NCBI GenBank assembly: GCA_029251265.1
Contig: JAQXDR010000129.1
Location: 18,124 to 82,123 of the forward strand
Source of the DNA: Pseudoprimorskyibacter sp.
GTDB lineage: Bacteria; Pseudomonadota; Alphaproteobacteria; Rhodobacterales; Rhodobacteraceae
Length of the DNA stretch: 64,000 nucleotides
Direction: 5' to 3'
The notes under the pieces are model-generated. The model saw only the letters and a program-made list of their open reading frames with translations, was not told the origin of the DNA and did not search any database. Within the stretch, counting starts at the first letter, position 1. Each line of letters opens with the position of its first letter. Of the stretch, positions 28,370 to 37,497 are shown piece after piece. The position numbers were made by a program, and so were the translations under genes.

Positions 28370-29232
28370 CAACACCACCCGCGACGCAAACTTTGGGTAT
28401 CACACTGATGATTGTGACGACATTTGTGTTTGCATTGCAAGACGGAGTGACACGGACGCTTGCCCATAATCTACCTATTCCCGTGATTGTTATGGTGCGG
28501 TACTGGTTTTTTGCAATCTTTGCTTTGGTTGTATCGACACAGACCAGCGGAGGTCTGGTTGCCGTGGCGCGCAGCAGCGCCCCTTGGACCCAGATTACAC
28601 GAGGCGTGATCCTTGCCATCGAAATGACTGTGATGGGGCTTGCTTTCCATGCACTTGGACTTGTAGCAACGCATGCGATCTTCGCCTGTTACCCGTTGAT
28701 TGTGGCGGCCCTGTCGATCCCCCTTTTGAAAGAGCGCGTAGGCTGGCGACGGTGGTTTGCCATCGGCGTCGGTTTTTTGGGAGTTTTGGTCATTTTACAA
28801 CCCGGCAGTGGACTGTGGTCCCCCTATGCCACCCTGTCGCTGGCTTCGGCCATACTGTTTGCAATCTACAGTGTGCTGACGCGGCTCGTTTCACGCTACG
28901 ACAGTCCGCAAACCAGTTTTCTCTGGACGGCTGTGACCGGGGCCGTTGTTATGACCGTACTGGGCGCGCTGACCTGGCAGCCTGTTCCCCCCGAGGCTTG
29001 GGGATGGCTGTCTGTGTTGTGTGTTTTAGGCGTGCTGGCGCATTACTTGCTGATCAAGGCCTATTCATTGGCCGAAGCCAGCGCCGTGCAGCCCTTTGCC
29101 TATTTTCAGCTGCCATTCACCAGCCTTTTGGGGGTCGTAGTATTTGCCGAACCGATCCCCGCCAATGTGGTGATTGGAGCAACGATCGTCGTTTTGGCGG
29201 GCCTGTTTACGCTAAGGCGCGCCCGCCAATAG
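28366..29232 (+). CDS. EamA/DMT-superfamily transporter
   Basis: A 288-residue inner-membrane protein with about ten hydrophobic helices in two EamA repeats, the drug/metabolite transporter layout. The substrate is unknown; relatives export amino acids, nucleosides or drugs. The start is GTG 28366, giving a GTGA overlap with mnmD; the frame is open upstream to 28129 but that portion lies in the mnmD coding sequence. It converges with the lytic transglycosylase and overlaps it by 21 bases. Confidence 0.87.
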   Translation: MTTPPATQTLGITLMIVTTFVFALQDGVTRTLAHNLPIPVIVMVRYWFFAIFALVVSTQTSGGLVAVARSSAPWTQITRGVILAIEMTVMGLAFHALGLVATHAIFACYPLIVAALSIPLLKERVGWRRWFAIGVGFLGVLVILQPGSGLWSPYATLSLASAILFAIYSVLTRLVSRYDSPQTSFLWTAVTGAVVMTVLGALTWQPVPPEAWGWLSVLCVLGVLAHYLLIKAYSLAEASAVQPFAYFQLPFTSLLGVVVFAEPIPANVVIGATIVVLAGLFTLRRARQ

Positions 29233-31197
29233 GCCTGATCCTGTCAGTTCTTGTGAAAAAGGTCGGGGCAATGGGTTCAGGCCTAATCGCGCGCGGTAGA
29301 CAGGCAGGCTTTCGGTGACCCGCATGACGTAATTGCGCGTCTCTTCGAAAGGAATAAATTCTACCCAATCCACGACGTCGACGTCTCGTGGGTCTCCATA
29401 TAAACGCATCCAGCGTTCCGGGCGGCTTGGTCCAGCATTATAAGCGGCGGCTACAAGAACGGGATTACCTCCAAAAAGGCTCGCAAGCTCGGCCAGATAA
29501 GCGCCGCCTAACCGGATGTTATAGTCCACATCTGATAACAGCTTGCGCTGATCATATTGCAGGCGTTCTTTCTGGGCCATCTCGCGTGCGGTTCCGGGCA
29601 TCAACTGCATCATGCCGCGTGCCCCTACCGGCGAGACGACCAACGGGTCAAATTCTGATTCCCTGCGCGCGATGGCCAGCATCATTTCCGGGGGAACGGG
29701 ATGGGGTCGATCGGCCAATGGGTGCAGCGCATAGTACGGCCCCGCTATTTCCATACCATAGCGGGCGGCACGTTTGCCCAGCATAACCTGAATATGGGGC
29801 TGGCCCAGTTCTTCTAACAAGCGGGCCATTTGGCGTATCTGATCTTTATCCAGAGATTCGGCCAGATGGGTAAAGTAACGCTCGGCAAGGCTGATCTCTC
29901 CACCTGCCAACAGCAAGATTGCAGCATCAAAAACGGATGAGCCAAGGAAGGGTGCAGCGGTCCACGGTAAAAAATCCTGTGCCCCGGACAGGTCTGGATC
30001 CAAAGGCAGATTGGCCCGTTCAGCTGCAAGCAGCCCGTAATAGGCGGTCTGATATTTGGCCGCTGTGGTATATGCGACGCGGGCCTGATCTTGTTGCCGG
30101 GCAGCTTCATAGGCTCTGCCCAGCCAATAACCCGCACGAGCCAACGAAATAGGCGTGTCCACATCGGCGAGAAATCTGTTGAAATGTTCGATTGCCAGGT
30201 TGGGATCATTTTTTTGACGCAGGGCGATGAACCCGGCCAACCATTCCAAGGCGGCATAGTCGGTCCCTGTGCTCAAGCTGTGCCTTGCGGCCAGGCGGTA
30301 CGCCAGATCGGTCTCGCCATCCCGCATCGCATTGCGTGCCAATGTGCGTCTGTGACGCGCCCACGGCTTTGGGCGCCCAAGGTCTTGGGGTTTTGCAGAC
30401 CGCTCATCCAATAGCTTGGCCGCGTCACGCCAGCGCCCATTCCGCATACGCCATTCAAAACGTTCATAGGCCAAACCGGGGCTGTTTTGCGCCTCCGTAC
30501 CCAATGCAGTGATTGCTCTGTCCACTCCGGTTTCGTCACTTCGCAGGCGCAGGCGAACCTCTGCCAGTGCGCGTGTCTGGGCATCGACAAGGCTCAACAA
30601 TCCGCGCGCGTCCGCGCTCCAACCTCGCCACAGAGCTTCTTCGAGGCGCGTTTTGTGATGAGGCTGCAAAAGAGCATCGTATTGTGTCAGGAATTCGCGG
30701 CGTTCATTTGTGGACATTTTCAAGGTTGTCCATGCACGGATCACAGCGTCATCTGCGGCTTTGGGATCTTCTGTTTCACGCAAGGCGCGGGCGTGGGCCA
30801 GCGCGCCTGTTCCGGTGCGCGGCAATTGTTCTGCGAAAAAAGCCAAAAGCTGGTCTGCTGGCGCAGTGGCGATCGTGCCTTCGCTGCGCTGGCGCAGATA
30901 GGGCAATCCGGGCCAATCACTGTACATGTCGAGAAAATCAAAGACCTGCTGCGCTGTGCCCCGTCCGGCACGCAACAAATGCCAGTCAATGACAGCCATG
31001 GCGTTTGCACCGTCTTTCGCCGCGTGGCGGTAGGCGCTTTCCCAATTGTTTTTACGCACGTCATCCATGGCCTGACCGAGGGGACGTTTTTCCAAACTGT
31101 CCGCGTGCAAGAGCGTTGCCAGACACAATCCAACAAGAGCCAGGAGACAACTGGCCCACAGGTGCTTGCAATTTTTGGTTCGAAAAGGAATAGACAC
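29212..31197 (-). CDS. slt: Soluble lytic murein transglycosylase
   Basis: A 661-residue periplasmic enzyme that cleaves peptidoglycan glycan strands to anhydro-muropeptides. A signal peptide of about 32 residues ends LLHADS. The central ~430 residues are helical, TPR-like superhelix; the C-terminal SLT domain has the catalytic Glu in AIARRESEFDP, then VGARGMMQLMPGTA and AAYNAGPSRPERW. It is divergent from dapA, a pairing seen in related genomes. Confidence 0.93.
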   Translation of the reverse strand: MSIPFRTKNCKHLWASCLLALVGLCLATLLHADSLEKRPLGQAMDDVRKNNWESAYRHAAKDGANAMAVIDWHLLRAGRGTAQQVFDFLDMYSDWPGLPYLRQRSEGTIATAPADQLLAFFAEQLPRTGTGALAHARALRETEDPKAADDAVIRAWTTLKMSTNERREFLTQYDALLQPHHKTRLEEALWRGWSADARGLLSLVDAQTRALAEVRLRLRSDETGVDRAITALGTEAQNSPGLAYERFEWRMRNGRWRDAAKLLDERSAKPQDLGRPKPWARHRRTLARNAMRDGETDLAYRLAARHSLSTGTDYAALEWLAGFIALRQKNDPNLAIEHFNRFLADVDTPISLARAGYWLGRAYEAARQQDQARVAYTTAAKYQTAYYGLLAAERANLPLDPDLSGAQDFLPWTAAPFLGSSVFDAAILLLAGGEISLAERYFTHLAESLDKDQIRQMARLLEELGQPHIQVMLGKRAARYGMEIAGPYYALHPLADRPHPVPPEMMLAIARRESEFDPLVVSPVGARGMMQLMPGTAREMAQKERLQYDQRKLLSDVDYNIRLGGAYLAELASLFGGNPVLVAAAYNAGPSRPERWMRLYGDPRDVDVVDWVEFIPFEETRNYVMRVTESLPVYRARLGLNPLPRPFSQELTGSGLLAGAP

Positions 31198-31303
31198 AGA
31201 TGGGATACTAATCTCTGTTTCGGTGGATTCAATCTTGGATCATGACATCGGCGGGGGTTTGCACCAGAACCGGAAAAAGCAATGCACTATATAGGAGCGT
31301 GAG

Positions 31304-32179
31304 ATGTTCAAAGGATCAATGCCTGCACTGGTCACGCCGTTTAAAGACGGCGCTGTGGATTTTGAAACGCTCAAATCGCTTGTGGACTGGCAAATCGCCG
31401 AAGGCAGCACCGGACTTGTTCCCGTAGGTACGACAGGGGAAAGCCCGACGTTGACCCATGACGAACACGAGGCCGTCATCAAGGCGGTCGTGCAGCAGGC
31501 TGCCGGGCGTGTTCCCGTCATCGCCGGGGCAGGGTCGAACAATACCGCAGAGGCACGGCGTTTTGTGCAATTTGCCAAAGACGTTGGTGCGACTGCTGCA
31601 CTTGTGGTGACACCGTATTATAACAAACCAACGCAGGCTGGTCTGATTGCGCATTTCGAATCTTTGAACGAAATCGGGATTCCGATCATCATCTACAATA
31701 TTCCCCCGAGGTCTGTTGTCGACATGACACCGGACACCATGGGCGTGCTGTCAAAGCTGGAATTCATTATTGGTGTCAAGGATGCCACAGCGGATCTATC
31801 GCGGGTCAGCACGCAACGTATGACGTGCGGAGCAGATTTCGTGCAGCTTTCTGGCGAAGACGCGACCGCGCACGGGTTCAATGCCCAAGGCGGTGTTGGC
31901 TGCATCTCGGTGACAGCCAATGTGGCCCCCGGACTGTGCGCGCAGCTTCAACAGGCAACATTGGCGGGCGACTACGCACAGGCATTACAGATCGCGGACA
32001 AGCTGATGCCACTGCATCACGCCATTTTCGCAGAGCCGGGTCTGAGCGGCGCAAAATATGGGCTCAGCCGTCTTGGGCGCTGTGTTAACGAAGTGCGGCT
32101 GCCCTTGCTCACCGTCTCGGAGAGCACTGCTGCGCAAATTGACGCCGCAATGGTCCATGCTGGACTGATAAGCGGCTAA
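31304..32179 (+). CDS. dapA: 4-hydroxy-tetrahydrodipicolinate synthase
   Basis: Condenses pyruvate and aspartate semialdehyde at the branch to lysine and diaminopimelate. The 291-residue TIM barrel has GTTGESPTL, the catalytic Tyr in IYNIPPRS and the Schiff-base Lys in [18 protein letters not shown] precedes the ATG. smpB, which often follows dapA in relatives, is absent; a hairpin follows and then a convergent catabolic block begins. Confidence 0.97.
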   Translation: MFKGSMPALVTPFKDGAVDFETLKSLVDWQIAEGSTGLVPVGTTGESPTLTHDEHEAVIKAVVQQAAGRVPVIAGAGSNNTAEARRFVQFAKDVGATAALVVTPYYNKPTQAGLIAHFESLNEIGIPIIIYNIPPRSVVDMTPDTMGVLSKLEFIIGVKDATADLSRVSTQRMTCGADFVQLSGEDATAHGFNAQGGVGCISVTANVAPGLCAQLQQATLAGDYAQALQIADKLMPLHHAIFAEPGLSGAKYGLSRLGRCVNEVRLPLLTVSESTAAQIDAAMVHAGLISG

Positions 32180-32194
32180 TTTCATCTTCGACAC

Positions 32195-32228
32195 CCCCAA
32201 CGGTCGAGCGTCGACTTGTCCGTTGGGG
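32195..32228. terminator. Hairpin after dapA
   Basis: CCCCAACGG (32195-32203) pairs perfectly with CCGTTGGGG (32220-32228); the 16-base loop can form an extra TCGA/TCGA pairing. It lies between the convergent ends of dapA and the first SDR gene. There is no clear poly-T run, so it is a probable rather than certain bidirectional terminator. Confidence 0.5.
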
Positions 32229-32276
32229 CGCTAAATCTCTTCGTATCTGACTGAATTTTTGCGGAAAAATCAGATA

Positions 32277-33044
32277 TTAGATAGCCGTCATACCCCCGTC
32301 AATCGCCAGTGTCTGGCCATTATAGAACGAGTTGTCCGGATCACATGCCCAAAGCATCGCCTGTACAACTTCGTCAACTGTCGCGAGGCGCGGCGTTGGA
32401 AAGCGGGATGTAATCTTTGCATATGAAGTCGTGCGGTCATCGCCAGATCGTTTGCCCAAGATGTCGGCCATTTCCTCTACCATGGGGGTTTCGGCAAAGC
32501 TGGGACAGAGCGCATTTACTCTGACACCTGCCCGTGCGACTTCGGCAGCGGCGGAAACCGTCAGTCCTACCACTGCATGCTTGGAGGCGGCATAGGCCGC
32601 CAAATGCGGGGCGCCCACCAGTCCGGCCACAGACGATACATTCAGCACAGCCCCCTGACCTGCCGCCACCATGACCGGCAATTGGTGTTGCATACCAAGA
32701 AAAACACCTTTGACGTTCACGGCCATAATCTTGTCGAACACGGCTTCTGGTATGTTTGGCAAAGGTGCATGAATCGCCGCAATCCCTGCGTTATTGATGG
32801 CAATATCAAGACGGCCCCACCGCTTTTTTATCCGGTCTGTATGTGCGGCATGGGCAGAGCTTTGCGTGACATCCAGACTGTCAACGATGCAGTCGGTATC
32901 GTCTGGCACTGGCACTTTGCTATGATCAAGGTCCGACAGGGCCAGTATGGCCCCTTCAGCGGCAAAAGCACGCGCGGCGGCTGCGCCAAACCCACTGGCT
33001 GCACCGGTTATCTGCACCACCTTGCCATCAAACCGACCACTCAT
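32277..33044 (-). CDS. Short-chain dehydrogenase/reductase
   Basis: A 255-residue classical SDR: TGAASGFG cofactor motif, NNAG, Ser in NVSSVAG and the YAASK catalytic Tyr/Lys. The acidic residue after beta-2 (ALSDLDHS) suggests NAD(H) preference. It is the promoter-distal gene of a ten-gene minus-strand block and overlaps the kinase-like gene by 4 bases. In the levulinate pathway the analogous SDR (LvaD) reduces 4-oxoacyl-CoA to 4-hydroxyacyl-CoA; that role here is inference. Confidence 0.88.
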   Translation of the reverse strand: MSGRFDGKVVQITGAASGFGAAAARAFAAEGAILALSDLDHSKVPVPDDTDCIVDSLDVTQSSAHAAHTDRIKKRWGRLDIAINNAGIAAIHAPLPNIPEAVFDKIMAVNVKGVFLGMQHQLPVMVAAGQGAVLNVSSVAGLVGAPHLAAYAASKHAVVGLTVSAAAEVARAGVRVNALCPSFAETPMVEEMADILGKRSGDDRTTSYAKITSRFPTPRLATVDEVVQAMLWACDPDNSFYNGQTLAIDGGMTAI

Positions 33045-34060
33045 GCGCGCAATGCCTGCAGGCCGGCGTTGGCGAACATGGGCACATAAGCCCCAAGCTT
33101 CATAGCCCTTTCGGGATTTGACGCATTTCCATCCAATGCTCTTTTTTTCACACCCTGCAAAATCGCCCCCATTCTAAAAAACGCAAACGAGACATAAAAG
33201 CCAAAATCATCGATCTGACCCAAGCCGCGGCGCTGACAATAAGCTTTGACAAAATCATCATCAGACGGCAGCCCGAGCGTAACGCGGTCCACTCCGGCAA
33301 GGCCGCGGCCTTCGCGACCTTGTGGCATCTGCCATTGCATGATCACAGCCCCAAGATCAGCATAGGGATGGCCAAGGGTCGACAGTTCCCAATCCAGAAC
33401 CGCCGCAATCCGACTGCCGCCTTCTGCAATGATAAGATTATCCAGACGGTAATCTCCGTGAACCAGCCGCCGCTGACCGTCATCTGCAGGCAACCGTTGG
33501 GCCAGCACGTCAATCAGTTTGGTCATCTCGGCAATGTCTTCTGTTGCAGAAGCCAGATACTGTTTGCTCCACCGGCTAAGCTGACGTTCGAAGTAGTTTC
33601 CCTCTGGCCCATAATCCGACAGACCTACGGCCGTGATGTCCACGTCATGCAAGGCGGCCAGAACGCGGTTCATCTCATCCATGATAGCGCCACGGCGATC
33701 CCGCGTCATATCGGGTAAAGTGGGGTTATCAAGGTTATCGCCCGCCACATGATCCATAATATAGAACATGGATCCTATGACGGAATCATCGTCACACAAA
33801 AGATGCATAGCGGCGACGGGAACGGCGCTGTTTTCCAAGGCGCGCTGGACCCTGAACTCACGGTCCACCGCATGGGCAGATTTCAACAATTGTCCCGGTG
33901 GTTTGCGCCGCAATACATAACTGCCCGCATGTGTGTTCAGCCGAAAGGTCGGGTTTGATTGCCCCCCTGCAAATTTGACCGCGGTGACGGGCCCATCAAA
34001 ACCGGGCAGACGGCCAGCAACCCATTGCGCAACTGCTGCGGTGTCCGGATCAGCGTTCAT
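33041..34060 (-). CDS. APH-family phosphotransferase, ACAD10/11 N-terminal type
   Basis: A 339-residue protein with the aminoglycoside-phosphotransferase/choline-kinase fold: FAGGQSNPTFRL (nucleotide loop), YVLRRKPPG (Lys), LVHGDYRLDNLI (catalytic Asp and Asn) and AVLDWELSTLGHPYADLG (metal Asp). This subgroup is fused or adjacent to an acyl-CoA dehydrogenase in human ACAD10/ACAD11 and in bacterial pathways where it phosphorylates 4-hydroxyacyl-CoA. It overlaps the ACAD gene by 11 bases, consistent with a working pair. Confidence 0.87.
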   Translation of the reverse strand: MNADPDTAAVAQWVAGRLPGFDGPVTAVKFAGGQSNPTFRLNTHAGSYVLRRKPPGQLLKSAHAVDREFRVQRALENSAVPVAAMHLLCDDDSVIGSMFYIMDHVAGDNLDNPTLPDMTRDRRGAIMDEMNRVLAALHDVDITAVGLSDYGPEGNYFERQLSRWSKQYLASATEDIAEMTKLIDVLAQRLPADDGQRRLVHGDYRLDNLIIAEGGSRIAAVLDWELSTLGHPYADLGAVIMQWQMPQGREGRGLAGVDRVTLGLPSDDDFVKAYCQRRGLGQIDDFGFYVSFAFFRMGAILQGVKKRALDGNASNPERAMKLGAYVPMFANAGLQALRA

Positions 34061-35282
34061 TCGTATATCGCTTTAGCTCGGCGCGGGCCACTTGACGTCG
34101 ATGAACTGCATCGGGTCCATCTGCCAATCGCAAGGTGCGTACATGGGTCCACATCTGCGCCAGAGGAGTATCTTGGCTGATGCCCATGGCGCCGTGCATC
34201 TGCATCGCTTCGTCGATTACCTTGAGCGCCATCAGCGGGGCCACAACCTTGATCTGGCTGATCCAGGGCTGTGCTTCGCGGACCCCGGCTGTGTCCATCT
34301 TCCACGCAGCCTTAAGGCATAACAAGCGGGCCTGCTCTATTTCCATGCGCGCATTGGCGATAATATCAAAGTTAGCACCCAACTGTGCGAGAGGCTTGCC
34401 AAAGGCCTGACGGCTGACAGAGCGGCGACACAACATTTCCAGTGCCGATTCTGCCTGTCCTATGGCGCGCATGCAGTGGTGGATACGTCCAGGACCCAGA
34501 CGCCCCTGAGCGACCTCGAAGCCCCGACCTTCACCTAGAACAATATGGCTCGCGGGGATCCGCACATTTGTAAACCGGATATGCATATGTCCATGTGGTG
34601 CATCGTCATTGCCAAAGACCTGCATCGGACGCAGCACTTCGATGCCGTCCAGATCCGGATCCATCACGAACATGGTGTGTCGGGCGTGTTTGGCCGCATC
34701 CGGATCTGTCTCGGCCAGTAGGATATAAAGTCCACATCGTGGATCACCAGCACCGCTGATCCACCATTTTTCGCCATTCAGGATATACTCATCGCCATCC
34801 CTGCGTGCCTCGAATGCCAATTGTGCGGCATCAGACGAGGCGGTGTTTGGCTCGGTCATCACATAGGCGCTGCGGATGGTCCCGTCCAACAAGGGCGAAA
34901 GCCAACGGTCCTTCATCCATTGGGTGCCATAGCGTTCCAGAACTTCCATGTTGCCAGTATCCGGCGCGTTGCAATTAAACACCTCGGCTGCAATTCCGAC
35001 TTTGCCCATTTCTTCGGCCAGATAGGCATATTCGACCGTTGTCAGCCCATAGCCCTGATCGCTACCGGTCAGCCAAAAATTCCACAGGCCACGATCCCGT
35101 GCTTTGGCCTTGAGGGTCTCCAGAATATCCAGTTGGCGGTCTGTATGCTGAAAACGGTCACCGGATGGATGACGGCCCACCTCTGCGTGAAACTCTACGT
35201 CGAGCGGAGCAATATCGTCTTGCACCATACGACGCACAGCGTCGATTAGCGGGCGGACGCGTTCGGTAATGCCTAGATCCAT
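34050..35282 (-). CDS. Acyl-CoA dehydrogenase, ACAD10/11 type
   Basis: A 410-residue flavoprotein of the ACAD fold: AYVMTEPNTASSDA and WISGAGDPRCG line the FAD site, QAFGKPL and QMHGAMGISQDTPLA are C-terminal marks, and the active-site segment near the end is RLADGPDAVH instead of the YEGT form. That RLADGPD form is usual for the ACAD10/11 clade. In the lva system the related LvaC removes phosphate from 4-phosphoacyl-CoA. It is coupled to the kinase downstream and follows an SDR gene after a 12-base gap. Confidence 0.9.
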   Translation of the reverse strand: MDLGITERVRPLIDAVRRMVQDDIAPLDVEFHAEVGRHPSGDRFQHTDRQLDILETLKAKARDRGLWNFWLTGSDQGYGLTTVEYAYLAEEMGKVGIAAEVFNCNAPDTGNMEVLERYGTQWMKDRWLSPLLDGTIRSAYVMTEPNTASSDAAQLAFEARRDGDEYILNGEKWWISGAGDPRCGLYILLAETDPDAAKHARHTMFVMDPDLDGIEVLRPMQVFGNDDAPHGHMHIRFTNVRIPASHIVLGEGRGFEVAQGRLGPGRIHHCMRAIGQAESALEMLCRRSVSRQAFGKPLAQLGANFDIIANARMEIEQARLLCLKAAWKMDTAGVREAQPWISQIKVVAPLMALKVIDEAMQMHGAMGISQDTPLAQMWTHVRTLRLADGPDAVHRRQVARAELKRYTNER

Positions 35283-35294
35283 TTGGGTCTCCGA

Positions 35295-36212
35295 TTATGA
35301 GGTCCACTTTAGGTCCAGATCCTGCGCGGCTGCGGCGGCCTGGGTAAAGCGACGGGTTTGTGAAAATGCGTCAGGGATAACCTGTGCGTCAGTGGGATCT
35401 GCAATTTGATCAAAGGCAGCTGCAACGGACTCGGGTGTCGGGTCAGTCAGCGTGACACCCTGCGTTTCGGTCACTTGGGTCACAGCAAAATGGCCGGCTC
35501 CCGCGGCCAAAATTGTCTTGGTCGGGGCGTTTTGGGATAACAGGTAAAGCAGCCCGGGCGTGATTGTTTCAGGCCTAAGAAGCGCGGCGGCCGCGTCTGG
35601 CAGCAAGCCCTCTGTCATGCGTGTGGCTGCTGTGGGGGCCAACAGGTTGACCCGAATGTCGTCGCGCGCGCCCTCGATGGCCAGAACGTTCATCAGGCCC
35701 ATCAGTCCAGCTTTGGCAGCCCCATAGTTGGATTGGCCAAAATTGCCATAAAGACCGGAGGCTGAGGAGGTCAACACAATGCGACCGTAGCCCTGTGCAC
35801 GCATATCAGACCAGACAGCCTGGCAACAGATCATAGCGCCGGTCAGGTGAACGGATATAACCTTGGCAAAGTCTTCGTGAGACATCTTGCCAAAGCTGCG
35901 GTCACGCAGAATGCCTGCATTACACACCAATCCATCAACGCGACCCCACGCTTGTTTGGCCATGTCTACCATATCCGCGACTGCCGCGGCGTCGGTGACA
36001 TCCGCACCATGGGCTACAGCGACACCCCCTGCGGCAGTGATCTCTTCGACCACGCCCTGCGCTGCTTGGGACGCATCCAGAGCACCATCGGGCGTGACAC
36101 CCAGATCGTTGACCACAACATACGCGCCGCGTTCCGCCAGTCCCACTGCATGTGAACGACCCAATCCCGCGCCGGCACCCGTGACAATAAAGACCTGTTT
36201 GTCGAATTTCAT
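35295..36212 (-). CDS. SDR, 3-hydroxyacyl-CoA dehydrogenase (HSD17B4/MFE-2 type)
   Basis: A 305-residue SDR starting MKFDKQVFIVTGAGAGLGRSHA, with VVNDLG after the cofactor loop, NAGILRD, TSSASGLYGNFGQ and the Tyr/Lys of NYGAAKAG. These are features of the dehydrogenase half of peroxisomal multifunctional enzyme 2, which oxidises 3-hydroxyacyl-CoA. The adjacent MaoC gene would supply the hydratase half. ATG 36212 overlaps the MaoC stop by 4 bases; the longer upstream frame is rejected. Confidence 0.85.
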   Translation of the reverse strand: MKFDKQVFIVTGAGAGLGRSHAVGLAERGAYVVVNDLGVTPDGALDASQAAQGVVEEITAAGGVAVAHGADVTDAAAVADMVDMAKQAWGRVDGLVCNAGILRDRSFGKMSHEDFAKVISVHLTGAMICCQAVWSDMRAQGYGRIVLTSSASGLYGNFGQSNYGAAKAGLMGLMNVLAIEGARDDIRVNLLAPTAATRMTEGLLPDAAAALLRPETITPGLLYLLSQNAPTKTILAAGAGHFAVTQVTETQGVTLTDPTPESVAAAFDQIADPTDAQVIPDAFSQTRRFTQAAAAAQDLDLKWTS

Positions 36213-36667
36213 AACGGTGCCTTGTAATAGCTGCGATTGATCCATCGTGCGGCGAGCGCCGGTTTGGCATGCCCGTCGATCTGGACCGTCACATCAGTGT
36301 GAAAGGTCACCTGACCGACTGTGTCGATATCTGCGTGCGCCAACGTAAATTGTCCGCGGATACGTGATCCTGACGGTACAGGCGCCAAAAACCTGAGCTT
36401 GTCAAAGCCATAGTTCACGCCATGGGTTTCGTCGTCAACATGGGGCATGACTTGATAGTACATGGCCGATAACATCGCCAAGGTATGAAATCCATGCGCA
36501 ATGGTGCCCCCATACGGCGTGTCGGCAGCCCGTTCGGGATCAATATGGATCCATTGCGGGTCATCGGTAAGACCCGCAAAGGCATCAATGCCCGGTTGGG
36601 TTAAAACCATCCAGCTTGTTGTGCCCAGATCAGAGCCCTCAAGGGCTTTTATCGCCGCGGGTGTCAT
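36209..36667 (-). CDS. MaoC-like enoyl-CoA hydratase
   Basis: A 152-residue hot-dog-fold protein. The hydratase signature is FAGLTDDPQWIHIDPERA, with the catalytic Asp and His, followed by YGGTIAHGFHTLAML. It hydrates 2-enoyl-CoA to (R)-3-hydroxyacyl-CoA. It overlaps both neighbours by 4 bases (SDR genes on either side), so hydration and oxidation are probably linked. The start at 36667 is fixed by the ATGA junction; the frame continues upstream without conservation. Confidence 0.9.
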   Translation of the reverse strand: MTPAAIKALEGSDLGTTSWMVLTQPGIDAFAGLTDDPQWIHIDPERAADTPYGGTIAHGFHTLAMLSAMYYQVMPHVDDETHGVNYGFDKLRFLAPVPSGSRIRGQFTLAHADIDTVGQVTFHTDVTVQIDGHAKPALAARWINRSYYKAPL

Positions 36668-37485
36668 CCAAAGGCTCTTTCGAACAGGGGTGGCGCGCTC
36701 ATCACTTGCAGCCCACCGGAGACAGGTAGAACAGCACCTGTCAGGTAGGCTCCGCCTTGTCCGCAAAGAAATTGCAGGCATCCTGCGATATCTTCGGGAC
36801 GGCCCACTCGTCCCAAAGGCACACCACTGCCAACTTTGTCGCGCTTTGTGGCGTCGCCGGTGGCAAAGGCCGTCATGTTTGACACAAACGGACCTGGAGC
36901 AATAGCATTCACCGTCACCCGCTTGGGTGCCAACTCTTTTGCAAGGATTTCGGTAAGGTGATGAACCGCCGCCTTTGACGCAGAATAGCTGTAAGCGCCA
37001 TCGCCGATGGGGGCGTCGCCCATGACAGATCCGACGTTGACCACCCGTGCAGGATCTGCGTCGGTTGCGCTGGCGATCAACATTGGCAACAGGGATTGGG
37101 TCAAATGAAACAGTCCGGCCACATTCAGCGACATCACCTTTTCCCAAGCCTCATGGGGAAAGGTACCAAGCGGTTCGCCCCAACTACGCCCCGCATTGTT
37201 CATCAGAATATGCAGGGTATCGCTGCGCCCCTGAACTTCTGCTGTTAACGCCGCAACGCCCTCTGCCGATCCGACATCGCCGTGGAAACCTTCGGCTTGG
37301 CCGGATAAACCCAGTGCGTTCAACTCGGTGGCGGCGGTTTCACAGGCCTCGCCCTTTCGAGAGGCGATCAGCACCCGCGCGCCCGCTGCCATCAGCCCTT
37401 CGGCGGCCATTCGGCCCACACCGGTTGCGCCTCCTGTCACAAGTGCGGTCTTTCCGTCTAGGCGAAACAGGTTTTCGGGTGTCAT
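36664..37485 (-). CDS. Short-chain dehydrogenase/reductase
   Basis: A 273-residue SDR with TGGATGVG, NNAGRSWGE, Ser in NVGSVMG and YSASK (Tyr/Lys), and a RK pair after beta-2 (IASRKGE) that often marks NADP(H) use. The C-terminus VSGGLQVMSAPPLFERAFG is like 3-oxoacyl reductases of the FabG-like catabolic type. It is the third SDR of the block; the substrate is unknown. Confidence 0.87.
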   Translation of the reverse strand: MTPENLFRLDGKTALVTGGATGVGRMAAEGLMAAGARVLIASRKGEACETAATELNALGLSGQAEGFHGDVGSAEGVAALTAEVQGRSDTLHILMNNAGRSWGEPLGTFPHEAWEKVMSLNVAGLFHLTQSLLPMLIASATDADPARVVNVGSVMGDAPIGDGAYSYSASKAAVHHLTEILAKELAPKRVTVNAIAPGPFVSNMTAFATGDATKRDKVGSGVPLGRVGRPEDIAGCLQFLCGQGGAYLTGAVLPVSGGLQVMSAPPLFERAFG

Positions 37486-37497
37486 TGGTGGGGTTCC

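Noticed and set aside
28584..29318. 244-codon frame overlapping the EamA gene on the same strand
   Set aside because: Arg/Cys-rich translation with no family; the EamA frame has clear membrane helices and a coupled start.
36668..37147. N-terminal extension of the MaoC gene
   Set aside because: The frame is open but lies wholly within the SDR gene; the extension is Arg/Cys-rich, and ATG 36667 gives the family start and ATGA coupling.
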